Shown piece by piece: positions 1-8,367 of a stretch of DNA of 38,865 nucleotides. Where the stretch lies: contig NZ_VOHR01000005.1 of the NCBI RefSeq assembly GCF_009192725.1, positions 1 through 38,865 of the forward strand. Reading direction: 5' to 3'. Source of the DNA: Segeticoccus rhizosphaerae. Its GTDB lineage: Bacteria; Actinomycetota; Actinomycetes; Actinomycetales; Dermatophilaceae. Both the position numbers and the translations under genes were made by a program. The first letter of the stretch is position 1; each line of letters opens with the position of its first letter. The notes beneath the pieces were generated by a model. The model saw nothing but the letters and a program-made list of their open reading frames with translations. It made no database searches and was not told the origin of the DNA.

Positions 1-280
1 TGAGAGCGTGCGGGTCAGGGTCGCCGGGGTTTCTGGTTCGCCGGTGCCGGCGGGTGCGACGGCGGCGGCGTTGAACGTGACGGTGACCGGTCCGAGGGCG
101 AACGGGTTGTTGTATGTCGGGGCGGGGTCGGATGGTCGGTCGACGTTGAACTTCGCCAAGGGGCAGACGTTGGCGCACCTGGGGATCACCAGGGTGCGGT
201 CGGACGGGACCGTGACGATCGTGAACCACTCGCGTGGAGCGGTGCACGTGCTGGTCGACGCGACCGGCTATCTTCGCTGA
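1..280 (+). CDS. C-terminal end of a secreted repeat-domain protein (partial)
   Basis: Only the last ~92 codons are present; the frame is open to the left edge, so the true start lies outside. The residues follow the pattern of a beta-rich module common at the C-terminus of secreted actinobacterial proteins (amidases, proteases, repeat proteins): a LNVTVTGP strand, a Y-V-G turn, a TLNFAKGQT strand, then a final strand ending HVLVDATGYL. That resemblance is from memory of the family, and the enzyme it belongs to cannot be named because the catalytic part is missing. The stop is 31 bases before the sulfotransferase start, so the two may be co-transcribed. It could mark the boundary of the surface-polymer cluster. 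Confidence 0.6.
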   Translation, partial: ESVRVRVAGVSGSPVPAGATAAALNVTVTGPRANGLLYVGAGSDGRSTLNFAKGQTLAHLGITRVRSDGTVTIVNHSRGAVHVLVDATGYLR

Positions 281-311
281 CCGACGGCTCTACGACGAGG
301 AGGCCCGTGCG

Positions 312-947
312 GTGCCAGTCTTCAGGAAAGACGGTCGGAGCGTTCTGTTCATCCACGTTCCCAAGGCCGGTGGTTCGAGCATTGAGCGCATGTTCGGCGA
401 CGCTGGCTACACCGTCCACTACCGCGACCCACGCCTGGGCAAGGGATCGCTCAACCGCCTACGGCGCTGCTCGCCACAGCACATGCACGCGTCGATCCTC
501 CAGGAGGTCTTCCGGATCGACCTGTTCGACGTCGTCTTCATGGTGACCCGGCACCCGCTGACACGCTTCCGCTCCGAATACGGCTACGCGAGGCGCCACG
601 AGGACGTGGCGACCGACTCCGAGGCGGTCGAGCAGTGGGCCGAGAGGGCGTTCAGCGCCTACGCGAAGGACCCGTTCCACCTGGACAACCACCTCCGACC
701 GCAGTCGGACTTCTACCTGCCCGGGTGCACCGTCTATCGGCTCGAGGACGGCATGGAGGGCGTCATGGCCGACCTCGGGCGGCGCCTCGGCACCGACTTC
801 GGCGGCGAGGTTCCTCGCGTCCTGGAGCGCAAGAAGGAGAGCGGGGTCTCCAGCAGCGAGTTCACGGTGTCCGGACAGCTGCAGCGTCGGGTCGAGGCGT
901 TCTACAGCGAGGACTACGACCGCTTCGGCTACCAGCGCGGAGCCTGA
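312..947 (+). CDS. Sulfotransfer_2-family sulfotransferase
   Basis: A predicted PAPS-dependent sulfotransferase of 211 residues, cytosolic, with no signal peptide or membrane segment. The PAPS 5'-phosphosulfate loop is seen as HVPKAGGSS (residues 15-23), and the 3'-phosphate motif as TRHPLTRFRSEY (79-90, with R80 and S88). The frame is open upstream, but GTG 312 is chosen for two reasons: GAGGAGG lies 8 bases before it, and the paralogue at 37939-38568 begins with the same VFRKDGR residues. The two paralogues align without gaps over the first ~90 residues. It ends 8 bases before the convergent GT2 gene. The acceptor is unknown; context suggests a glycopolymer or glycolipid. Family assignment is firm, the specific substrate is inference. 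Confidence 0.85.
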   Translation: MPVFRKDGRSVLFIHVPKAGGSSIERMFGDAGYTVHYRDPRLGKGSLNRLRRCSPQHMHASILQEVFRIDLFDVVFMVTRHPLTRFRSEYGYARRHEDVATDSEAVEQWAERAFSAYAKDPFHLDNHLRPQSDFYLPGCTVYRLEDGMEGVMADLGRRLGTDFGGEVPRVLERKKESGVSSSEFTVSGQLQRRVEAFYSEDYDRFGYQRGA

Positions 948-955
948 GGCGAGGA

Positions 956-2908
956 TCAGTTGCGGCGCGCCCAACGCGCGCGAGCCGTCCGCAGGCCCCT
1001 GGCCGTTCTTCGTCTGGCCGAGATCGCTGTCGCCCGTAAAGCAGCACGTCCGCGGCCGGTGTGCACGGCCTCAGGCGTGCTCTGCGGCTCCGACGGCGGT
1101 CGAGGTGCCCGCACGATCCGCACTCCGTCCGCCCCTCGCCGCAGACCCGCCAACGGTCGGCTGGCCCGGATCCCGAACCGGGCCCGCACCGCGTGGACCT
1201 CGTCGTCCTCGGGCACCTCGACGAAGGCCAGCAGGGTCGCCCCGGCCGCATTGGCGATGACCCGGGCCGGGTGGGCATGGTCGTCGACCAGCACCTCGCC
1301 GGACAGGCTCGAGCGCGCACCGGCCGGGACGTGCACGTGGGGCAGCGGCCAGCGGATCGCGACCTGTGTCTCCTCGCGCGTCACCACCAGGTCCTTGCGG
1401 TCCGGCCGGGCGTGGTCCAGCAGCGCGCGTGCCTCCGACCTGGTGTCCACGGCGACCGTGCCACCCACGGTGGTGTAGAGCAGCGCCTGCCGTCCGTCCC
1501 CGATGGCGAGGTCGGAGACCGGCTTCGGGGCAGCGAGCCGTGCCTTGAGCGGCCAGCCGAGACCGAGGATGCGGATGACCAGATCCCAGATGCCGTCTTC
1601 GAGCGGCTCGCCGAAGGCCGCAGTCGCGGGGTCGAGCTCAGCCCGGAGGCTGAACGTCAGCCGATCCCCGTCGACGTCCAGTCCGCCCTCCGTGGGGAGG
1701 TTCCAGTCGACCAGGTCCTGTCGGCGGTGGACGATCAGGTCGGAGCGGTTCGCGGCCAGGGCATCGGTCAGGTCGGTCTCCTCCGGTGACAACCCCAGGT
1801 GGTCGGGCACGACCCGGTGCACCCGGCTGTCCACGCGTGCCACGCGCACCGGCCCCGAGGCTCCCTCGACATGCCCGCGGCAGACGAGCACCCACCGGTC
1901 GCCCTCCCAGGACACCCGGGTCTCGGTGACCGCGGGCCGGATGCCTCGATCGAGCTCGGCGAGCCCGGCCAGGGCCTCCCAGTCGCCACGGCGCAACAGG
2001 ACCGAGCGCATCCGGTCGGCCGGGGTGAGCGCGGCGTCGGTGCCGGGTGGGAAGTAGTGCAACAGCCCGCTGAACTTCTCGGCAAGGGTGCCGCGATAGG
2101 AGTCGCTGAAGCCGAGCAGCTGCGGGTTGAGCCGCTCCAGGATCCGGCTGCGGTACCACCGGGCCAGCAGGGTGTCCCGCTTGGTGCCGGGCGGCAGCTC
2201 ACGCACGATCGGCTGGAGAGACCGTTCGAAGGAATCCCAGTAGACCTGCACGTCATACCCGGCCTTGTGGCTGTTCCCGGTGCCGATGATCCACGTGTAG
2301 CAGGGGTACTCAGCGAAGATGGCGACCTTTTCGGTGCGGACGAAGGCCTGGGCATTGAAGTCGAAGTCCTCCAGCCGGATCCGCCCCTCGGGGAACCGGA
2401 TGTCGTGCTCGAGGAGGTACTCCCGGCGATAGAGCTTGTGCGGTGTGAGGCAGGCGACCACCTCCGCGTCCCAGTGGGTGACGCGCGGGACGTTCTCACG
2501 CCAGGTGGCCCACCCCGGCGTCTTCCACCCGTCGACGACCTCCTTCGGGATGACCACGTCTGCGTCCACGTCCCGAGCGAACGCGACCAGCCGCTCGAGG
2601 GCTTCCGGGAACATGGCGTCGTCGTGGTCCATGAAGAGCACGTAGTCACCCGACGCGCGCTGCACCCCGACGTTGCGGGGACGTCCCGGCCAACCCGACC
2701 CCGGGATCCGGTCGACGACCAGGTTGGGATAGACGCCGGCCAACCTCTGCAGCCGGTCGAAGGTGTCGTCGGTCGAGCCGTCGTCGATGACCACGACCTC
2801 GAACTCGGACGGGCCCAGTGACTGCCGCTGCAGCTCGGACAACGTCCACTCGATCCGTGCCCCGGTGTTGTAGGACGCCATGACCACACTGACTTCGACG
2901 GTCGACAT
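956..2908 (-). CDS. Family 2 glycosyltransferase with long beta-rich C-terminal region
   Basis: A 650-residue protein whose N-terminal ~220 residues are a GT-A family 2 domain: VSVVMASYN strand (6-14), DDGS (42-45), a GSGWPGRPRN segment (70-79) and DHDD as the metal/nucleotide-sugar motif (94-97). The remaining ~430 residues have no obvious second catalytic domain. They look beta-rich, broadly like the C-terminal modules of teichoic-acid glycosyltransferases such as TarS/TarP (inference), and end in an Arg/Ala-rich tail. No membrane segment is seen. Start ATG 2908 lies 7 bases after the TagF/GT4 fusion stop and has AGGTGG upstream, so the two are one operon. Likely role: adding a sugar to the wall polymer made by its neighbour. 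Donor and linkage are not known. Confidence 0.85.
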   Translation of the reverse strand: MSTVEVSVVMASYNTGARIEWTLSELQRQSLGPSEFEVVVIDDGSTDDTFDRLQRLAGVYPNLVVDRIPGSGWPGRPRNVGVQRASGDYVLFMDHDDAMFPEALERLVAFARDVDADVVIPKEVVDGWKTPGWATWRENVPRVTHWDAEVVACLTPHKLYRREYLLEHDIRFPEGRIRLEDFDFNAQAFVRTEKVAIFAEYPCYTWIIGTGNSHKAGYDVQVYWDSFERSLQPIVRELPPGTKRDTLLARWYRSRILERLNPQLLGFSDSYRGTLAEKFSGLLHYFPPGTDAALTPADRMRSVLLRRGDWEALAGLAELDRGIRPAVTETRVSWEGDRWVLVCRGHVEGASGPVRVARVDSRVHRVVPDHLGLSPEETDLTDALAANRSDLIVHRRQDLVDWNLPTEGGLDVDGDRLTFSLRAELDPATAAFGEPLEDGIWDLVIRILGLGWPLKARLAAPKPVSDLAIGDGRQALLYTTVGGTVAVDTRSEARALLDHARPDRKDLVVTREETQVAIRWPLPHVHVPAGARSSLSGEVLVDDHAHPARVIANAAGATLLAFVEVPEDDEVHAVRARFGIRASRPLAGLRRGADGVRIVRAPRPPSEPQSTPEAVHTGRGRAALRATAISARRRTARGLRTARARWARRN

Positions 2909-2915
2909 GGGCCAC

Positions 2916-5567
2916 CTACCGCGTTGCGGACTGGTCGCCGGATGAGGTGGCAGGCTGGCCGCGATCGAGGTGGGCGGCCGGGACCCCGATGGCCCGGTAG
3001 AACTCTTCGACCGCCTCCTGGTTGTATGCCGTGGCGTCGAAGGCGCGCTTGGGCACCTCACCGGCCAGTGCACGTCGCATCCCGCCGGCCAGAGCCTCCA
3101 CCGACCGGTCCACCACCAGCCCGACGTTCTCGGGCAGGGCACCGCCGACCGAGGCGAAGTCTGTGGAGACGACAGGCAGCCCCAACACGAGCGCCTCGAG
3201 GATCACCATCGGTTGTCCCTCGTAATCGCTGGAGAGCACGAAGCAGTCCGACTCGGCCAGGATGGCGAAGGGATTGTTCTGGTGGCCGGCCAGGATGACG
3301 GCGCGGGCGAGGCCGAGCCCGAGGGCGAGCGACTGGAGCTGCTCCTGGAGAGGGCCGCTGCCCACGATGACCAGTCTGGTTGCGGGGTGCTCCTGGTGGA
3401 CGGCGTCGAACGCACGGATCAGTCGGGCATGGTTCTTCTCCGGGGAGAGCCGACCAACGGTCACGAACGTCGTGACACCGGGGGCTTCCGGCAGCACCGT
3501 ATCGACCGTGCGACGCCGCTGGACCTCGGCCTCTATGGCGTCCAGACCGTAGGAGCGCGCAAGCTCGGCGACCGCGGCCGGGAGCGGCGTGACCGGGATG
3601 GTGCCGCTGTCGTCGCGGTCCCTGGAGCCACCCTCCAAGCCGTGCGCCATGGTGGTGATGCGCCGATCGTTGATCGTGTTCCGCGCATACGTGTGCTTCT
3701 CCGGGTCATCCACCTCCGTGAGCTTCCTGGCATTGATCTCCATCAGTGCCTTGGACACCGAGACCAGGTGGTCGTAGCCGGCATACGTGGAGAAGACACC
3801 TCGGAGGTTGGCCTCGTGCGCGCGACGGCCGTCGACCTCTCGTTCCTGATCGGCCTTGAGGTCGTTGTGCAGCCAGATGGAGTGGCTCGCGGCCTCTCCC
3901 TGCAGCAGGAGGAAGGACCAGAAGGCTGCATAGCCGCTGAAGTCGATGATGTGGTCGAAGGATGCCTCCCCGAAGCAACGCCGCCACTCGTCGCGAAAGA
4001 GGGCTGTGACGCCGGGGACGTCCAGTCCGGGAGCGTTCATCCCCAACTCGAGAAGCCGGTTGCGGTCTCGCTTGTGTCGCTTGCTGGGCGTCATGCCACC
4101 CACCCTCGGGATGACCCTGACCCGAGGATGGATCGCGGCGGCATTCCTGGCCTGGTCGGCATTGCGGCTGTAGGTGTAGAAGGCCGTGACATCGAAGCGG
4201 TCGTGGTCGATGTTGTTGAGCAGGTTGATCGCAGACGTGGTGATGCCGTTCGAGCGCATCCCACCGAGATAGATCAGGATCCGTCGTCGTCCGTCGTGAC
4301 GGGCGGGCCGCACGTCATACCCTCGACGCTTTCCGCCGAAGATGATGTCGATGACCCGCTCCGTCGCGTGTCCGTCGTCCTTCGGCGCGAAGCGGCCGCG
4401 CACCGTGTCGTAGGCCTCGCGGTGTGAGACGAGCGGATCCTCCGGGTCCCCTGACCCGGCTGCGACGACGAGCCGCGCCAACTCGGGGATCCGCGACACC
4501 ACGGGCCCGGGGAGCTCGTCCGGCGCCAGGTAGAGCCCGCGGTAGCCCTCGTAGTCCTTGAGGTCCGGGGTGAAGAAGATGATGGGACGGCCGGTGGACA
4601 AGAAGTCGAAGAAGACGCTCGAGTAGTCGTTGACGAGCACGTCCGTCACCCCGAGCACCACATTGGTGGGTATCTCGTTCGGCACCAGGGTGTCCCTCAG
4701 GTCCGGTTGCTCGAGCGCGAAGCCATAGGCCTGCTGGTGCACCTTGAGCAGCACGATGTGGTCGGGCGGCAGCTGTGCCCGTAGGCGGCGCACGCGTTGC
4801 CCCAGGGCGGCGGCGTCATTGCTCGGTGAGTGGAATGACTGCCCCCGCCAGGTAGGCGCATACAGAACGACCTTCTGGCCCTGTTGGAGGGGGATCCCCG
4901 AAGCGCGCAGCCGGGCCAGGACGCGGAGTCGCTCCGACGCGTCCAGGTGCTGCCGGTCCACCCGCGGTGCGCCCTCGGTGACGATCTCGCCGCTGAAGAC
5001 GTTCGTGAGCCGGTAGGACGACTCGTACATCTGCTCGGCCATGAACGGGCTGGAGGCGAGCAGGTAGTCGGCGCTGAGGAGGTTGCGTATGACGTTGCGC
5101 GCGTTGGGGCCGCCCTCCGGCTCGTCATACCCCATGGTCTTGAGCGGCGTGCCGTGCCAGGTGTTCACGTAGACCTGACCCTCGCGCTTGCCGAAGTCCG
5201 GCGGGAAGGTCGCGTTGTTGACCAGGTACTTCGCGGTTGCCAGGGCACGGTGGTACGACGGCGAGCCCTGCTGGACGAAGCGGACCCTGGGGTGCCGCGC
5301 AAACTCCCTCATGGTCGCGCCGGCGGCCTCATCGTCACTGATGACCCAGATGTGGTGGAGATGGGCATACCGGCTGTCCTCGAGCAGACCACGGAAGATC
5401 GCCTCCGGGTTGCACAGCACCCCGTTTCCGGCGAACGACTCGTAGAGGACGTGCGTCTCCTCGATCGGCCGGGCGCGCCAGAAGAGCCGCCACTCGAACT
5501 GCCCGGTCTTCCGCAACTTGCGGCTCACCCTCCGCAGGCCTTTCGGGGCAGGGATCTTCGGGGTCAC
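2916..5567 (-). CDS. CDP-glycerol glycerophosphotransferase / GT4 glycosyltransferase fusion
   Basis: An 883-residue two-domain protein. Residues ~35-410 match the Glyphos_transf (TagF/TagB) family, which moves a polyol phosphate from a CDP-polyol to a growing teichoic acid. Seen: TWHGTPLK (137-144), YAPTWRG (236-242), LLKVHQQ with the second conserved histidine H277, and NDYSS (313-317). The last is normally TDYSS, so this copy has Asn for Thr. Residues ~428-860 are a GT4 domain: GGMRSNG near the start, GRLSPEKN (705-712) and an E-x7-E motif, E783/E791. Start GTG 5567 is preceded by GAGGAG and matches the start of the divergent paralogue. First gene of a two-gene minus operon. One protein may add a sugar and a polyol phosphate in turn (inference). 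Confidence 0.87.
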   Translation of the reverse strand: MTPKIPAPKGLRRVSRKLRKTGQFEWRLFWRARPIEETHVLYESFAGNGVLCNPEAIFRGLLEDSRYAHLHHIWVISDDEAAGATMREFARHPRVRFVQQGSPSYHRALATAKYLVNNATFPPDFGKREGQVYVNTWHGTPLKTMGYDEPEGGPNARNVIRNLLSADYLLASSPFMAEQMYESSYRLTNVFSGEIVTEGAPRVDRQHLDASERLRVLARLRASGIPLQQGQKVVLYAPTWRGQSFHSPSNDAAALGQRVRRLRAQLPPDHIVLLKVHQQAYGFALEQPDLRDTLVPNEIPTNVVLGVTDVLVNDYSSVFFDFLSTGRPIIFFTPDLKDYEGYRGLYLAPDELPGPVVSRIPELARLVVAAGSGDPEDPLVSHREAYDTVRGRFAPKDDGHATERVIDIIFGGKRRGYDVRPARHDGRRRILIYLGGMRSNGITTSAINLLNNIDHDRFDVTAFYTYSRNADQARNAAAIHPRVRVIPRVGGMTPSKRHKRDRNRLLELGMNAPGLDVPGVTALFRDEWRRCFGEASFDHIIDFSGYAAFWSFLLLQGEAASHSIWLHNDLKADQEREVDGRRAHEANLRGVFSTYAGYDHLVSVSKALMEINARKLTEVDDPEKHTYARNTINDRRITTMAHGLEGGSRDRDDSGTIPVTPLPAAVAELARSYGLDAIEAEVQRRRTVDTVLPEAPGVTTFVTVGRLSPEKNHARLIRAFDAVHQEHPATRLVIVGSGPLQEQLQSLALGLGLARAVILAGHQNNPFAILAESDCFVLSSDYEGQPMVILEALVLGLPVVSTDFASVGGALPENVGLVVDRSVEALAGGMRRALAGEVPKRAFDATAYNQEAVEEFYRAIGVPAAHLDRGQPATSSGDQSATR

Positions 5568-5619
5568 GCACTTGCTCCTCACCGGCTCGACTGCACCCAC
5601 TGTCGTGGGGCCATCACGG

Positions 5620-5625
5620 AGTCTA
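5620..5625 (-). promoter_or_regulatory. Possible -10 box (TAGACT) for the minus TagF/GT4 operon
   Basis: On the minus strand TAGACT fits the actinobacterial TANNNT -10 pattern about 52 bases before GTG 5567, giving a leader that carries the GAGGAG ribosome site. No clear TTGAC-like -35 lies at the usual spacing, so the call is weak. Confidence 0.25.
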
Positions 5626-5750
5626 AGGCCGCCCGGCATTCGCGGGATCGGGTCGACGCGTCGTCTCGGGCGTCCCGCGTGCGTGTTCGGGACCGTGCTG
5701 CTGCCTTGGAACGGCCTGAGAGCTCGGTGGTGGATGCCCGCCCTCGCGGA

Positions 5751-5756
5751 TAGGTT
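5751..5756 (+). promoter_or_regulatory. Possible -10 box (TAGGTT) for the plus TagF/GT4 operon
   Basis: TAGGTT fits TANNNT and sits 25 bases before ATG 5782, which would leave a short leader containing the GGAGAGGG ribosome site. No convincing -35 is seen. The 214-base divergent region 5568-5781 holds no other recognisable feature. Confidence 0.3.
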
Positions 5757-5781
5757 GGAACGAAATTGCGGAGAGGGCACC

Positions 5782-8367
5782 ATGCACATTCCGTCCCCGA
5801 CCCGGGTTCGCGTTCGGCGCTTTGTTCGAAAGGTGCGCAAGACGGGGACCTTCGAGTGGCAAAACTTCTGGCGCTCGCGACCGATCCAGGACGACACGGT
5901 CCTGTACGAGTCCTTCGCGGGCAACGGCATGCTGTGCAACCCGGAGGCGATCTTCCGGGGGCTACGGTCGGATCCGGGCTTCGCACACCTCAAGCACGTC
6001 TGGGTCCTGTCCGATCCTGAGCGCTACCGCTCGACCATGGACCGGTTTGCCCACGATGGCAGCGTCACCTTTGTCCGCCGTCACTCGGCCGCGTACTTCA
6101 GGGCTCTGGCGACCAGCAAGTACCTCATCAACAACGCCACGTTCCCCTGGGAGTTCTGCAAGCGGGAGGGCCAGGTCTACCTGAACACCTGGCACGGCAC
6201 GCCGCTCAAGACCATGGGTTACGACTCGCCCGAGGGGGGCCGGGGGGCGACCAACGTCGTGCGCAACTTCCTGATGGCCGATTTCCTGCTCTCCTCAGGT
6301 CCGTTCATGACCCAGCGGATGTATCAGGACGGCTTCCGCCTGACCAACCTCTTTCGCGGCCGCATCGTCACCGAAGGCTTTCCGCGGGTCGACGAGCAGT
6401 TCCTCACCGACCTGGAATCAGCCGGCCTCCGCCAGCGGCTGAGGGACTCCGGCCTCGCGGTCGGGGAGACGGACCGACTGGTCCTCTTCGTCCCCACCTG
6501 GCGCGGGACCTCCTTCCATGCCCCTACCAACGATGTGGCTCTCCTCGGGGAACAGGTTCGGGCCGTCAGGGCCGGACTACCGAAGGGACACCAGGTCCTG
6601 CTCAAGGTGCATCAACAGGTCTACGGCTTCGCCCTCGAGCACCCGGACCTCGCAGACATCCTGGTCCCCAACGAGATCCCCACCAACCAGGTCCTCGGCC
6701 TCACCGACGTCCTGGTGACCGACTACTCGAGCGCCTTCTTCGACTTCCTGGCAACCGGACGGCCCATCATCTTCTTCACCCCCGACCCGGGGCGGTTCGG
6801 GGAGCGCGGCATCTACCTGGACGCGGAGCAGCTCCCGGGACCGACAGCGCGGACCGTCCCGGAACTCATCCGCCTCATCCGGGCGGTCGGAACCCACGAG
6901 ACACCAGATCCCGAAGTCACCCACCGAGAGGTCTACGCCAACGCCCGACAGCGCTTCGCCGCCGGCGACGACGGGTCGAGCGCGAAGCGGGTGATCGATG
7001 TCGTGTTCAGGGGAAGCGCTCGACATGATGTCGCACCGCTGAGCCCCGACGGTCGGGAGTCGATCGTGATCTATCTCGGAGGACTGCGATCCAACGGCAT
7101 CACGGCATCGGCGCTCAACCTGCTGGCGAACATCGACCACGACCGCTTCGACGTCACGGCCTTCTATGCCGAACCCGACGACCTCGAGCGTCGACACAAC
7201 GAGGCGAGGATCGACCCGCGCGTGAGAGTCTTCCCGCGTGTCGGGGGCATCATCCCCAGCAAGAAGGACCGCTGGAACCGCCGACGCCTCCAGACGATCG
7301 GTGTCGATGCTCCACGGCTGGACCTCGACTCCATGAGAGCCGTCTTCGGCCAGGAGTGGCGGCGCTGTTTCGGCGAGGCGCGCTTCGACCATGTCATCGA
7401 CTACAGCGGCTACGCGTCGTACTGGGCCTTCCTGCTCCTCCAGGCGCCGGCCCGGTCGCGTTCCATCTGGCTGCACTCCGATCTGAGATCCGACCAGATG
7501 CGAGAAGTCGACGGTCATCGTCCCCACGAGGCCAACCTGCGTGCGGTCTTCTCGATGTATCCCGCGTTTGACCACCTGGTGTCCGTGTCCCCGGCACTGT
7601 GCCGGATGAACGCGACGAACTTGTCGGACGTCGTCGCGAAGGAGAAGCACACCTGGGCACGCAACAGCATCAACGTCGAGCAGATCCTGCGGCTCGGGCG
7701 GGGCGTGGATGCCGTCGACCACGGCCGGCCGCCTCCTGTCGTCCTGCCCGACACCCTGTCGGAGGCGATGTCGGCACTGGCACAGCGTTACGGGATCGAG
7801 GGCCTGGTGGCCGAGGTGGAGCGCCTGCAGATCGTCGATCGATTCGCGCGGAGGCATTCCGGGGCTTTCACCTTCGTCACCGTGGGGCGGCTCTCCCCGG
7901 AGAAGAATGACGACCGTCTGATCGAAGCCTTCGACCTGGTGCGCCAGGAACACCCTCTGGCCAGACTCGTGATCGTGGGAGGGGGCCCGATGCTCGACGA
8001 GCTCAAGACGCGAGTTGATCGTCTCGGCCTCTCCGAGGTCGTGACGATCGCCGGCCAGCAGGCCAACCCGTACGCCATCATGGCGCAGTGCGACTGCTTC
8101 GTGCTCTCGAGCGACTACGAGGGACATCCGATGGTCTTCCTCGAGGCCAGGGTTCTTGGCCTGCCCATCGTCAGCACGGACTTTCCCTCGATCAACGGCG
8201 CGCTGCCGGAAGGAGCCGGTCTGGTGGTCAGCCGAGACACACAAGCCCTGGCCGCGGGCATGCGCAGTGCGCTGGCCGGTGAGGTGCCCACCAAGCCCTT
8301 CGACGCCGCTGCCTACAACGCCGAAGTCATCGCGGAGTTCTACTCCGCCATCGGAGCCCGCTCATGA
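5782..8367 (+). CDS. CDP-glycerol glycerophosphotransferase / GT4 fusion (inverted paralogue)
   Basis: 861 residues with the same architecture as the gene at 2916-5567, to which it aligns without a gap over the first ~330 residues. TagF part: NNATFPWEF (118-126), TWHGTPLK (137-144), H277 in LLKVHQQ and a canonical TDYSS (313-317). GT4 part: from about residue 420, with GGLRSNG, GRLSPEKN and YEGHPMVFLE giving E-x7-E. No signal peptide or membrane segment; TagF-type enzymes work on the inner membrane face. The frame is open further upstream, but ATG 5782 has GGAGAGGG just before it and matches the paralogue's start. Its stop overlaps the next gene's start as ATGA, so the pair is translationally coupled. 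Predicted to build a polyol-phosphate/sugar polymer. Confidence 0.87.
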   Translation: MHIPSPTRVRVRRFVRKVRKTGTFEWQNFWRSRPIQDDTVLYESFAGNGMLCNPEAIFRGLRSDPGFAHLKHVWVLSDPERYRSTMDRFAHDGSVTFVRRHSAAYFRALATSKYLINNATFPWEFCKREGQVYLNTWHGTPLKTMGYDSPEGGRGATNVVRNFLMADFLLSSGPFMTQRMYQDGFRLTNLFRGRIVTEGFPRVDEQFLTDLESAGLRQRLRDSGLAVGETDRLVLFVPTWRGTSFHAPTNDVALLGEQVRAVRAGLPKGHQVLLKVHQQVYGFALEHPDLADILVPNEIPTNQVLGLTDVLVTDYSSAFFDFLATGRPIIFFTPDPGRFGERGIYLDAEQLPGPTARTVPELIRLIRAVGTHETPDPEVTHREVYANARQRFAAGDDGSSAKRVIDVVFRGSARHDVAPLSPDGRESIVIYLGGLRSNGITASALNLLANIDHDRFDVTAFYAEPDDLERRHNEARIDPRVRVFPRVGGIIPSKKDRWNRRRLQTIGVDAPRLDLDSMRAVFGQEWRRCFGEARFDHVIDYSGYASYWAFLLLQAPARSRSIWLHSDLRSDQMREVDGHRPHEANLRAVFSMYPAFDHLVSVSPALCRMNATNLSDVVAKEKHTWARNSINVEQILRLGRGVDAVDHGRPPPVVLPDTLSEAMSALAQRYGIEGLVAEVERLQIVDRFARRHSGAFTFVTVGRLSPEKNDDRLIEAFDLVRQEHPLARLVIVGGGPMLDELKTRVDRLGLSEVVTIAGQQANPYAIMAQCDCFVLSSDYEGHPMVFLEARVLGLPIVSTDFPSINGALPEGAGLVVSRDTQALAAGMRSALAGEVPTKPFDAAAYNAEVIAEFYSAIGARS

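Noticed and set aside
956-3142. Extension of the minus-strand GT2 frame to 3142
   Set aside because: The extra N-terminal residues overlap the upstream fusion gene and look unlike protein; ATG 2908 has a ribosome site and begins right at the GT2 fold.
5567-5993. Extension of the minus TagF/GT4 frame to 5993
   Set aside because: The extension is antisense to the divergent paralogue and its promoter region; GTG 5567 has a strong ribosome site and matches the paralogue start.
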